From Daphnia pulex (taxonomy: Eukaryota; Arthropoda; Branchiopoda; Diplostraca; Daphniidae): DNA of 64,000 nt. The DNA lies in NCBI RefSeq assembly GCF_021134715.1, contig NC_060019.1:11794001-11858000 (forward strand), read 5' to 3'. The notes below the pieces were generated by a model. It did not search any database, was not told where the DNA came from, and saw nothing but the letters and a program-made list of their open reading frames with translations. This document shows, piece after piece, positions 24,601-35,800 of this stretch; the stretch's first letter is position 1; each line of letters begins with the position of its first letter. The position numbers and the translations under genes are program-made.

Positions 24601-27600
24601 CAAATTACTGGCTCCATGTCAAGAGACTGACGCACGGGCCAGGTGGCGATGAGAAACAAGCGATCAAGAACCGCTCGGCAAGGTCGATGCACTAACGACT
24701 GACCCTCAACCTAAGACAACATTTGCACATGATCAACACATTTTTTTAAAAATATGAATCTGAATGAATATACCATATGTTCGACGAGAACTGGAAATTG
24801 GTGCGAATCCATTTGTGGAAGAGTTGGACTTGTAGACCCATTTTCCGACGGACTGCTGAGACAAGGGGCTCCTTCCATTTCGGGTGATTGAAACTGACGG
24901 CGCACATGAAGCGACTCTTGCAAGTCGCACAAATTAGGTACAGCTGACCTAAGCCGTATGTGGTGACTGCATAAGGAATCGATAACAGCAGCCAACAACT
25001 GATCACTGTTCCCAGGTGCGTTAGAAACCTGGGAGTAAGTAACAACGTTAAAGTAAGCATGATTGTTGTTGATTAAAAACAAACAAAATTTATACAGTGT
25101 CAGTTATTTTATCATTTACTTTTTGGATTTGATCCAACAACTCGCATAGAATCGTCCATTTAAGTGAGGCGGTTGGATAGAAGACGTGAAAACAGGCGAC
25201 GAAGGAGTCATGTGTTTCTTTAGCAACTTGTTCCAACATGACCATATAAGTGGAATCTTCAATAGAGAAATCAACAGTTTCTTTTTAAAATTTGTAAATT
25301 TACTACTATCAAACAAAGCACAACTCACTGCATGGTAATCCAACCGTATGACTCTTATTCAACAACCCGAGTACAGGGTCACTCAATATTGACCTCAAAG
25401 TAGTTCGAACGTTAACGATTGCGCGAACAACAGCAACACTCTCTTCGATCAATTTTTTGGGATTTTTACCTATAAAGAAGAAGTAATTTAATGTTATGAG
25501 GCACAAATGAAAGAAAATTTTGAACTGTACTTTTCACTGGATATAACTCTAGAATGTAAAAGCGTAGAAGTCGCATTGAAACACGACACACAAAGACAAT
25601 GCGTGAAAGATCTTGAATATGGGCATGATCTTCCTTAAGATTCACTTCTGGACCAGTAAGACCATTTGTAGTCATCGCTTTTAATGCCGACCAAGCCCAT
25701 TGAGTTAAATTGAGCAAGGCCGTAAAAGAATCCTATTGGTGAGAGAGGAATATTATAAATGAACAAATAAGTATTTCCAACTAGATTTTCAAAAAAAAAA
25801 ATAAAATCTTTACCGGCGTCACTACTTTGGAGAAGTTGCTGCTGATGGAATGAACGGTTTCAATACTACTGTGCGGCTTGGACGACGGAGCATCGTGTGC
25901 TATCACTCGAAATAGAATTTGAGGTAATTGACCAGCATTCACATCTGTTCCATTATTTGATTTCTTTGACGGTTTGAAGGTGAAAGTTACTCTATATACC
26001 AGAAGGATTTCAAACAAATCAAGAAATTGGTCAAGAAAATAGGATTTTTTAAAAAATTACTGGTCTTCTGTGGTAACTGTGCTTTGGCCACCGGATCCGC
26101 AGTCACTTGATGGTCCGTTAACACGCGCCCATGCCAAATACCAACGATTAGCTTGAAGGCGAAGGGGCTGGGAAAATAGAATTGGAAAGCGTTGTCGAGC
26201 TCCACATTCGTAAACTACTTCGTCGGTTTCTGCAAGCAGTTCACCATCTCCTTCTTGGTCACCTCCTCCTATCCCCAGATCGAAAACCTGATAAAGAATC
26301 ATAGGCAAGTCGTGTAAAACTATGGCTAAAGAGTGAAGACTCAACTATCAATGCTGATAATGCTTTACCTTAATCTTCCCCATGTATTCGCCACGGCCAC
26401 CGAATAGTGAGAAGCCACCAAGAAGAATATCTGTGTCGGACATGAAACGAATCGCTTCAACTGAATGTCCTGAATACCCCCAACCTCCTCCGTGGCCTAG
26501 ACACAAGATAATTTACTTAGTTTTGACTCAATCAATTTAGGAAATTTCACAGGGAAAATATGTAGAGAACACACTTTCAAAGCGATTGACGACAGAAAAA
26601 TCTTCTTTAGTGAAACAGCGATTGACAAGCGACTTATGGGGGTCCTGGTTTGTTATTTCTTTGATTGGAATCTGTTGGCATCGAGTGAGAGAATCGAGAC
26701 AACAGAGCAGGTGAAGAGCAGCTTGCGTTTGCGTTACTTTCGACGAGGGAACAACCGGCAAGGTAAGAGCCGGTCGAAAAATATCGGCAACATCAACTGA
26801 TTCTTGTTCTTTCATAACGGAAAGTAAAGAGCTGCCGTAGGAGGGATGTACAAGTCCGGAAGCAAACACATTGTAACCTCGCACCATCGAAGTGGATTTA
26901 CAGAAACTAAAATATAAAAAAATATAAATATTATTGTACCAACAATTATAGCTTTAGCGAAATTTAACTTACCTCCATAAAATACTATAGACGGGATCCC
27001 AAGTCAGGATGGTGTTAGCAAAATTAGCTTGCTCTGTTCCAGAGAAGCTTCGACATTGACCATCGTTTCTATTGATGACTAGATTACGGGATGACGGCTT
27101 TGAGTGAGTTGGCAAAATGGCTAACAAAATAATAAATAAGCGTCAATAGATTGTTATTCGGCGAAAAGAAAATTTGTTCAAGTACCAAAGTAATGATCTG
27201 TAGCTAAAACGGTGGAATGATGAAACTCCTCTTCGCTGACAAGACTTTCTTCCAGCTTGAAAAAGGTTTGGTCTCCTGACGCACCAATCCAAGACGCCCT
27301 CTTTCCGCACTTTGGTCCTATGTGAGTCACGAAACCCGGAACGGAATGCCAAACAATTGAAGACGCACCACAGTGATCAATATTCGATGGATCTCTAGCT
27401 AATTGTCCTTTCTGTAATCAAAAAGTAGTGAATTAAAAAAAAGACATAGATATTTAATCTGATGGTGAAACTGTTTTTATTTTTTTATTTACCAAATGTG
27501 CTCCCCACGTGAGTACGTCGCCATCGGTTGTTAGTACAACTGTATGGTGACTTCCAGCAGCTATCATAGAAATATTCACTGCGCATGGCATTTTTACAAG

Positions 27601-30600
27601 GTTAGGAGAGCCACGAGAAGAAAGGTCCCCAACACCCAACTGTCCGTAACTATTACTGCCAAAGGTGTACACCTGCCCATCAGTTGTCAGAAGAACTATA
27701 ACCAAGATATAAAAAAAATAAAGCAGATATGAGAAACCATTGTAAGTAATAAGGAAACATTAAATTCCAAGAAATTTATGTTTAACCTGAATGATGCAAT
27801 CCACAGGCAACTTGCGAAACCCGCACTTTACTGTGAAAACTAATTGGACCAGGGGAAAGCGACGCCAGTTTATTAGTATCACGATCCCCATCACTTCCTA
27901 ATGCAGCGTCGATGCCATCTATGATTTCAAACAGATTTGAAAGAGATTCTAAATACATATCACAAAATCATGCACATACTTTTTTGCGGCTGGCCAGCAG
28001 GAATCTTTTTAGCATCCCATCCTTTTGGAGCTTCACGATTCATCATAGCCACTTTGACTTCAGAAGGATGGCGACGTCGATGGTGGCGGTGGCGACGATT
28101 TCCATCAAGGGCAACGTCCGCATTCAAAGCTATTGAAACCAATTTTAAATTACATGCGAATAAGTTTTTTTTCTTTTAATAACAATATTACCAGCACCAA
28201 GTAAGACTTCGCGCATTTTCGGATCATCAATTCCTCTTCCATCCAGTCTTGAAGCACGAAAGTTTGCTACATCCACTAGAGCAGCATTTGGAAATACTTC
28301 AGCAGGAGCGCGAACAAAGCGTCCCATTAGGACGGCATTGTTGGCTGCCATGGGACTACCTCTACCGCGTCCCAAAGAAATAATGGGAACGGGAGCGGGT
28401 GGCAATCCTATACCGACGTCTGAATTCGGAATTCGCGCGCACGTTCTACATGCACCACAAACGGTACAGCCAGCTTCACCAGATCCACACCCACAGAAGG
28501 TTCCTGGTATTCTACCGGGACTATTGGTGTTGACACAAGTGGATCCAAAACCCTTTTTTATATATAAGCGTGAACAAGTAAATAATTGATTGTTACATCG
28601 TATAGAAGAGCAAACTAACCGTGCATTGACCACACTGTGTACAGACCATGCATTGATCTACACTCCAGTGATGTTCATCTGCGGCGCACAATTTCATTTC
28701 GGTAGCTGATCCGCTGTCTTCTGATTCAATTTCGTCGTCGATGGGTTCTTTGCAAGCAGAAAGCAGGGTTGTTGATTGCAACTGAGAATTGTTTTCAGAT
28801 TGCTTTGCTTGCGACGATGAAAATAAATCACGTCCGCATTGGCCCTTATTATTGATCCCAAAAGTGTAAACTACACCTTTATCGGTGAGAGTTACTCCAT
28901 GAGCTTTTCCCAAGGCTACTTTAACAATACGGTCCTTAATACCCAACAGTCGTCCTGTTTTCAAAAACTTTCAGTTAGAATAAGAAAAAGAAAATCAAAT
29001 TTAAAAAATGTACCTGAAGTAGATTCACAATAAGTGGAATCTTTGCCAAACAGAAAAAGTTCGCCATCTTTGGTTACCATGGCCGAACTTCCATTATTGC
29101 AAGCAATATCAACAACCACTTTCCCTTCAATGGATGAAAAACGTTTCGGTCGACTTGATTTCTGCTGCCTTCGATGCTTGGCTAATAATAATGACAATCG
29201 TTAAAATTTTCATATTGTAAGGGGGGAAATCACAAATTTACTCAAATCGCCGTCTTCTCCTCTTTTGGCCAACCCGGCAAAGAATGCAGTCCCGTCTGCA
29301 CCCAAGAAAACAGCATGCAAGCCGTCATGTCCCGTGGCACAGCGAACAATCGACGGGCTTTTTGGAAGAGGAAGTTCATACCAGCGATTTGATGTCTGCT
29401 CTTGGTTATGGACCAACTCTCCAACCGTCTTCAACCCTAGAGAGGAAGCTTTCCCTTGGTAAGAAACCTAAGAAAAAAAAGTTTACTTTGTGCATACGCA
29501 CAGCTATAATGACGAGATGAGGATAGTAGTACTTTTCCTGAAGAGGAAACCATCAGCATAAATTCCTTTCCAGCCACTATGCTGGTAAATCCTTCGTCAG
29601 CATTGAAATTAATTTGCCGTAGGTCGGTGTTTTCATCATTTATTGAAGCTCCTACAATGTATAGACTCTGAAGAGCCAATCTCAATCTACTCTCTCCAAA
29701 TGAAAATAGCTCCCCTTTGTTGATTTCGAATAGAGTTGCATGGAGTTCGTCCTAATAAATTGTTTCGAAGCAGAATGTTACGAAACAAAATTTCTTTTTA
29801 GTATTGAAATGAATTTACTTCGTCTGTTTTGAAAACGCTTCCGAGACGGTTTCCATCTGAAAATAAAGACGAGTTTTTGCCGATTGAATCTTGCAGATTA
29901 ATGCAATCTTTCAATGCCAATGTTTCGTTATCGACTATGTGAAGGTTTCGATCTTCCTTGCTGTAAGTATGAAGAAATAATTGTCCCTAAAATTTAAAAA
30001 AAAAAAAAAATATTATTGTGTCCACACTTCCCTTGTGATATAAGATAAATCAAATACATTGAAGAAAAGCAAAGTGCCCTTCTTGGGCACGTTTTTTTTG
30101 TTGGATGCGTACAATCGACCACTGACAGTACTACCAAGTCCTGATCCAATTTTGTAAAGTCCACAGGACGATAACAAGAAAATAAATGGCCCGTCACAAG
30201 CAATGGAGTTTTCAATCAAATCTTTGCCTGTTAAACAACAAAAAGAGTCGGTCATTATTATCGTGTGTAAATTTATTAGAATAATAATTACGTACCTAAA
30301 TTCACAGAGAAGCATGTAACAAGTGTCTTCTGCTGGATTCCCTGTGTAAACCAGTCTGGTACATGAGAAGTTCCAATCACGGTGGACCGAACTCCTTTTT
30401 GAAGAGTCAGCATTATGTTGGGGAGCTATAAATAAAAAAGCACTCTTTTATCACGAAATTTAAATAAACTTGCTACAAAATTACTAACCACAATTATTTG
30501 AGCAGCCAACGGACGGGCAACTGTGATGAGAGCGTCGAGGGCTTGTAAAATTCGCGGAGTTACACCCCAAGCGATGACTAAACTAAGAAGACAAGACGAA

Positions 30601-31410
30601 GCCAAAGATGACAAGCTTTCTCCCACCTCTTGTGTTTCGATCGTGGAAGTATTCTCAGCATCAGTCATTGTTGACAATTTGAGAAGTAGTTCAAATAAGG
30701 GTTCTAGTATGAAAATGAACATGTATCGTCACTTAATTCTAAATTCAACTTCAAAATAGGCAAAGTAGGCATACCAACAACATGACAGGGCTCTGACATC
30801 AAGCTTTCTGGAAAGAGATTCTGCAGTATTCCTAAAAGAGCTTTTAGTACTTTGAAGCATAACTGAGGATGTGTCACCTGACTTTCTTGTATCAGATCAA
30901 ATATGCTTCTCAGACTTATTACTACAACCTACAATTTAAAAAAATTATTGGTAATTTTAATAAATGTAGAAGCAGGAAAAGAATAACAAGTAAACCTGAG
31001 GAACTTGGAGAACTCGTTCACTTTTCTGATTTTCATCTGTAACTGGTTCTTCATTTTCTAAATCCAAATTGGAACTAGTGAGGAGTTTGCATAAATTATA
31101 TCCTTTCTTAGCAGCCACATCTTGTTCTCTAATAATCAGTTTGCGCACAAATGCAAGAGAGGTAAAATATGAAGGATCTGCGTTGATTCCCAATTCAGAA
31201 GAAGTTATTGCAGAAACAAACAAGTCCTATATGAAATATAAATAAAGTATTATATTTGTTTAATTTGTTTAATTTTTAATAGCACACCTTGTAACCAGTC
31301 AAACATTTGGAATTATTGTTACATCTCCCTTTCCTAAGTGAATTTTCTACAACTTTGTGAAGAATTTTTCCTAGGAAAGATCCACTAGATAGTTCCTCTG
31401 AACTTTCCAT
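11524..31410 (-). CDS. hiw: Highwire/MYCBP2/RPM-1 PHR-family E3 ubiquitin ligase
   Basis: A very large multi-exon gene (~20 kb, dozens of exons) reads from ATG 31410-31408 ([15 protein letters not shown]) to TAG 11526-11524. It encodes a giant neuronal ubiquitin ligase that controls synapse growth and axon degeneration, in flies and worms through the DLK/Wallenda kinase. Domains in order: N-terminal helical region; RCC1-like repeats (~30.2-27.5 kb); two PHR beta-sandwich domains (~26.5-25.8 and ~24.4-23.8 kb); a filamin-type Ig repeat (~21.9-21.3 kb); a zinc-binding [17 protein letters not shown] block (~18.5 kb); a DOC/APC10-like domain (~16.8-16.0 kb); a B-box-like cysteine cluster (~13.3 kb); and the RING plus tandem-cysteine module at the end. 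The C-terminus [20 protein letters not shown] matches the vertebrate protein almost residue for residue. The minus-strand intron ending near 15.5 kb contains another gene. No frameshift or missing domain was noticed. The start is the first in-frame ATG of the first coding exon; untranslated exons may lie further upstream. Confidence 0.95.
14650..15484 (+). CDS. Nested multi-pass membrane protein, 214 aa, unrecognised
   Basis: Exons 14650-14861, 14933-15030, 15090-15244 and 15305-15484 give 645 bases and 214 residues. The gene is on the opposite strand, wholly inside a ~1.2 kb Highwire intron (flanking minus-strand exons end near 15528 and resume near 14343). The exon 2 acceptor is the AG at 14931-14932; the earlier AG would give a stop, whereas this one links all phases cleanly. 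The protein is hydrophobic throughout, with about five or six likely helices ([88 protein letters not shown]). Polar loops include [14 protein letters not shown] and [12 protein letters not shown]. No signal peptide and no family I can name. The four matching splice phases and lack of internal stops argue for a real gene; tissue and role are unknown. Confidence 0.7.
15960..16860 (-). other. hiw: DOC (APC10-like) domain of Highwire
   Basis: The exon around 16510-16830 reads [10 protein letters not shown]-type sequence with [40 protein letters not shown] and [10 protein letters not shown]. The next exons carry [20 protein letters not shown] and [20 protein letters not shown]. This order is the DOC fold found before the RING in MYCBP2. 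Confidence 0.8.
23770..26510 (-). other. hiw: Two PHR domains of Highwire
   Basis: PHR1 spans about 26.5-25.8 kb ([20 protein letters not shown], then [11 protein letters not shown] and [20 protein letters not shown]). PHR2 spans about 24.4-23.8 kb ([20 protein letters not shown], then [15 protein letters not shown] and RGQLPYILY). Both beta-sandwiches are split by several short introns with intact reading frames. In the family these domains bind substrates and regulators. Confidence 0.85.
27490..30300 (-). other. hiw: RCC1-like domain of Highwire
   Basis: Repeated RCC1-type blades are visible, for example [21 protein letters not shown] then [20 protein letters not shown] (27.5-27.7 kb), [20 protein letters not shown] (28.8-28.95 kb) and [12 protein letters not shown] (~29.05 kb). 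A cysteine-rich insertion around 28.45-28.7 kb ([19 protein letters not shown], then [12 protein letters not shown]) interrupts the propeller. The domain sits before the PHR repeats, as in the family. Confidence 0.85.
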
Positions 31411-31968
31411 CTTGCTTATTGTTCAATGGGTCAACAAGACATCTCTCCATCAGTTTTCTCAACTTCCAAAAAATTCTGTAGAAAAGAAGTAAATACTTCA
31501 GATTAGGTCATGTCATGAATTCAATCCAAGATTTTAATCATAACTTTTACAATTTAGAGTACAGTAACCCAAATGACCTTTTGACTTCACTGCTAATACT
31601 TGAATTCAAGGTTTTATAGGCGAAATCGAAATTTAAAGAGTGGTCAATATCATTTAAAGTATTCACCCTCACTACACTTAAGATTTAAAAAAAAACACAC
31701 ACTGTAATCATATAGGTACGTTTAGACCTTACTTTTTTAATTAACTTTCTTGCCTTTATATCCTAGCACCGCACACCGGCTAGAGACCTTGTCGACTGCT
31801 CAAAGTTGAGCTGTTTACTATTGTTGCACGGCCGATAGCATTTCAGTGATATATCCCAACAGTGCACGAATTCCAAGTTTGAGAAAATTTCGAGAGAGAA
31901 AAGCTGAACTAGTTTCAGAGCTACTGGTGGTAAAATTATTAACTATATTTTGTTTTTTGTTATATAAC

Positions 31969-32011
31969 TTATCTTTTGGTACAGTAACTGAGTAACTGTA
32001 CCAAAAGATAA
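31969..32011. repeat. Inverted repeat, 17-base perfect arms, 9-base loop
   Basis: Arm 31969-31985 (TTATCTTTTGGTACAGT) is the exact reverse complement of 31995-32011. The pair lies about 560 bases upstream of the Highwire start. As RNA it could form a strong hairpin. Confidence 0.8.
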
Positions 32012-32431
32012 ATACTACAGTAAAATATAAAATATTTTTATTGGTATTTATTATTGACGTAATAAGCTAATTCAACGATAGATAACAACTTTGTTCTCCT
32101 CCATAGCCAGTCCATAGCCTATTTTTTTAATGACGACAAAATTTGGTTCAGGACAACGCCACTATCCACCAACGAACGCCGAGGAGAGCGCGAAAGATCA
32201 AATTATGCTACATAGAATACTTTCAATCTACAGTTACCAATGGATTCGTCAACACCACGCCTGATTTGTCCGACTTTTCCTTTTTTTAGAAAACTTTAAT
32301 TATTGTCAACTAGACGGGCTTTCCTTTTCCTCTGCAATCAGGGTTTCAATACGAGCAAAGACTTAAGTCTTTCGAGATGGTAGGCAAATGTGGAGAGACA
32401 AAAGAAAAAAGACTAGGGAGCTATTCACATC

Positions 32432-32533
32432 TCACATAATAAGTTTGAAAGCTTGTTTAAACAATTCCGTGATGATCAAGTAAAACAGCAACACGACAGC
32501 CAATAAAAATAAGTAATGTAATGTAATGCCCAT
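32432..32533 (-). CDS. Possible 33-aa transmembrane micropeptide
   Basis: On the minus strand an ATG at 32533-32531 opens a 33-codon frame ending in TGA at 32434-32432. It encodes one strong hydrophobic helix (LHYLFLLAVVLLFYLIITEL) flanked by a short N-terminus and a basic C-terminus (FKQAFK). The frame is also open further upstream to 32638 but without another ATG. The shape recalls arthropod sarcolamban-type peptides that regulate the SERCA pump, but there is no sequence match I can assert. A chance AT-rich frame is the main alternative. Confidence 0.25.
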   Translation of the reverse strand: MGITLHYLFLLAVVLLFYLIITELFKQAFKLIM

Positions 32534-32856
32534 GCCCACAAATGTAAAATGAGAAACCGTTTCACAAGAGGGTTCAAGCGACGACTCGGGTAAATGAACT
32601 CGGTCGCTCAACGTCCAAGTTGAGCACAAAATAACCACATTTTAAGAGACGGGTGACAGCAGCAAACTTCTTACTTATTATTTTGCTCTTTTTCACTTTT
32701 TTTTTGTAAAATGGATATCATACGCAAGTGTGCAAGTGCTGAGGAGGTGTAGTTAATTGTAACTTCTAATAGGAAACCAGATAAGAAAAAAAAGGGAGAA
32801 AAAGGGGCATGGTGGTCATTTTCAATGTAAGCAGTATGAATGATAAGGAATTAACT

Positions 32857-35800
32857 TCAATTGGGTTTAGCCAATCGCGCGGATTTCCGAGCAGGCGTAA
32901 CAACATTAGTGTCTTTTTCATCTTCCTTGTTTCGTTTTCTCGTCTTAACCTCCACCTCCAATTCTTCTTCAGCAGCGGAACTATTAGCAAAAAAAAAATA
33001 ATCATTTATTGGCATGACTTCAGCTGCGTTCAGTTTTCAATTGACATAATTCTAGTGCAGCAACATACCTTTCCACTTCTTTTTCATTCGTTTCAGGTGC
33101 CGGGTTACGAGGTGGCCGTCCACGACGTTTAGGAGGGGATTCAGGTGGTTGTTCCGTTGACTCGGGTTGATCTTCGTTGCCGTTGCTAAAAAAACAGTTG
33201 ATGAAAAGTTTGAGGATGAGTTATGCACGATAACGAATTATTTATAAGATGTATCGGTTGTATCCTAAATACTTTTGAGAGATATTTGAATTATCGGAAT
33301 CCACTGCGGCGGAAGCAGCTGCAGCTGCCCGCTGTTTCGGTGAAAAGTAGGAAGTTATTTTAGTCCCTGTCGATTTTAGTTTCTCTTTGGAAATAGGCGC
33401 TGTTGCTTCCTGCGAGTCCTCGGATCCACTGTTGGCAGCAACTGATGCATTTGGCGTCACTGAACGAAAACGCGAAGACCTTCTTGTAGCCATCGATTCA
33501 TCTATTAAATTAATAAGAGATTTTCGATAAGGAAATTAATACGGTGTACTTTACCTTACACAAGAAAAAAAATAATTATTAAATACCAGCGTTCGAAGCG
33601 GACTGTATTATTGTCTGATCATATGATTCGTCGGCTTCTTCTTCTGACGGAAGGTCGTCAAGCTATTAGGAATACAAATCAGCAATTAAACAAAATTTTT
33701 AAAATTTGTGACACTACTATGAAAACTTACATCTTGTTTCGGCGGTCGACCTCTTCTTCCTCCTTTACCTCGCGTGCTTGTTCCAGAGAACGATTTTAAT
33801 GCAGCTACCTTAACTAATCCGCTTCCTACGCCACCTCCGCCAACGGTACTAGCTTTTTTAGGAGGAGCTATCTGCAACTCGGGTGGTAAATAAATCTTTG
33901 AGTTCACAAAGTTGGGATCATCATGGGTCCTAAGGAATAAATAATTTTTTGAATGAATCTATCAATCATACATTTTCGCCTGTGATCAATACCTGAAGTA
34001 CATTGACGGGATTCTTGGCTGAGTCGGATAGTCTTTCATCTCGAAGCTGGTTGTTTTCTGCATAATTAAACCCATCGCCAAGTCGCACACAGCCCAAAGT
34101 TTAGCATTACTTTCTTCGTCGTCTGGCTTGAGTGCATCACGATGATTTTTCATCCTCTCGATCAGCGCTTTATAGAAGCCAAAACAATAATTTTCGTGTT
34201 TGTTCATCAGAGGTTCCAAAACGAACCAAAGACATTGACGAATGCGTAGTAACTGTTCTGTGTTAGTGTGGCTAGTGAATTCCGGATCGTGAGCAAGTAT
34301 AGGTACTGCGTAAACCAGCATGTAGTCAGGTAAAATGTACGGCAACTTATCGGCCATTCGTTCCATGCTCCCCGACATCTGAAGCTCTCTTTGATAATCA
34401 CGTCGTTTGGATATATCAGCCAACATAGAGCGACGAATGATTGCTAATAACAGACAAGGCATTAGTTTACAAAACATTAATAAAAGTCGATTAAAAATAG
34501 TTCACCTTTGATGCGTTTGTCTTCTTCAGTTCCCGCCAAAGCGTAAACCCCCATAAAATCAAGCGGAAGAGAACGTAGAGGCATTCGATAGAGACCTCGA
34601 TGCAATTTGGCAGTGAAGCGTTCTCGTACCTCAGGCATGTCATCGGCAATCAAAAGAGAAAGACTGTAGAATTGATCAACTGTGAATTGATCGCCAACTC
34701 CTTTCTGTTCACAAATTTTCAGCATAGACATGCCGGCTGACAATCTCAACCAAGCCATCTCGGTTTTCCCAATTCGCCCTCCGTCAAACAGGTCTCCTCG
34801 ATGCGCGATGAAAGCTGTCAACATTCTAAACGTTTTCTGGGCAGACATAACATCATTTTTTAAACCAATCAGCCATCTAGCCATCATTTTCATGGCTTCC
34901 ACTTTGCATCGTGTCTCTTCTGGAAGTTGATCTTCCTCACACCATTCATCATTTGTGTTTTCAGCTGACATGTGTTCTGTTTCTCCATGGTTCTGCAACA
35001 AGTTAAAAATTAATAAATATATATTTCATTATCTTGAATAAACTTAATTTCAAATTGATGTACCTTAAGTAACAGTTCTTTAACAATCTTCCTCGAAACT
35101 ATGTTTTTTATCTGAATAGTAAAGCGATCGGGAAGCAAAAGAGCCATATGACCAAGAGTCACAATTGAGGTACGACAGTGAGGGGAAGACGTAACCAAGT
35201 TGTCTTTCAGTGATTCCAAAATTTTCGAGAAAACTTGTTCTTGATTTGTTATATTCACGTGGAGGCATCGCATGGCATGTTTGGCTTGCTTAGTAGTACC
35301 TTCAGTTGCCAGTCTCTCGCAGATCGGGATTAACTGACTGACAATATCTTGGAACTGTGTTTCCAAAGGCCGATATTTTCCAACGAAGGTGAGGATACAC
35401 AGTACCATGGCACTAACACTATGATCTTGGCTATCAAGAGATAGAATGTTCACAAGTCGTGATAAAACATCCTCTGTCATGAAATGAGCTGGGAATCCGA
35501 AAGCGAGAACAAACAAAAGGCGAAGCCCTTTTTCCCCAGCTGTCTCTGGTTCAATCCCGATATCCTCTGCCATCATTCCTTCATCACGCCTTAAACAGGA
35601 TTCAACATATTGGACCTAAGAATATACAAAAAAATTTTAAATTCAATATTGATGGGCGTTTCCGGAAAATTTCTGCAATCTTACCAAATACGTAACCGCA
35701 TCTTTGTCAATGAGCACTGAAGAGATCCGTTCCATTAGTAATTTTACGGTATTGTAATAAAGATTAGTCATGACTGGTTGACCCAGCTTTTTCAGTAGTT

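Larger units (their letters stand above)
31411..32856. other. Spacer between Highwire 5' end and PDS5 3' end
   Basis: About 1.45 kb between two minus-strand genes. It holds the Highwire promoter and leader (not resolved), a 17-base-arm inverted repeat at 31969-32011, a possible 33-codon membrane micropeptide at 32432-32533, and the PDS5 3' untranslated region. No tRNA or other RNA gene was seen. Confidence 0.4.

Noticed and set aside
32534-32638. Upstream extension of the micropeptide frame using a GTG start
   Set aside because: Non-ATG start is not supported in this context; only the ATG at 32533 is considered.
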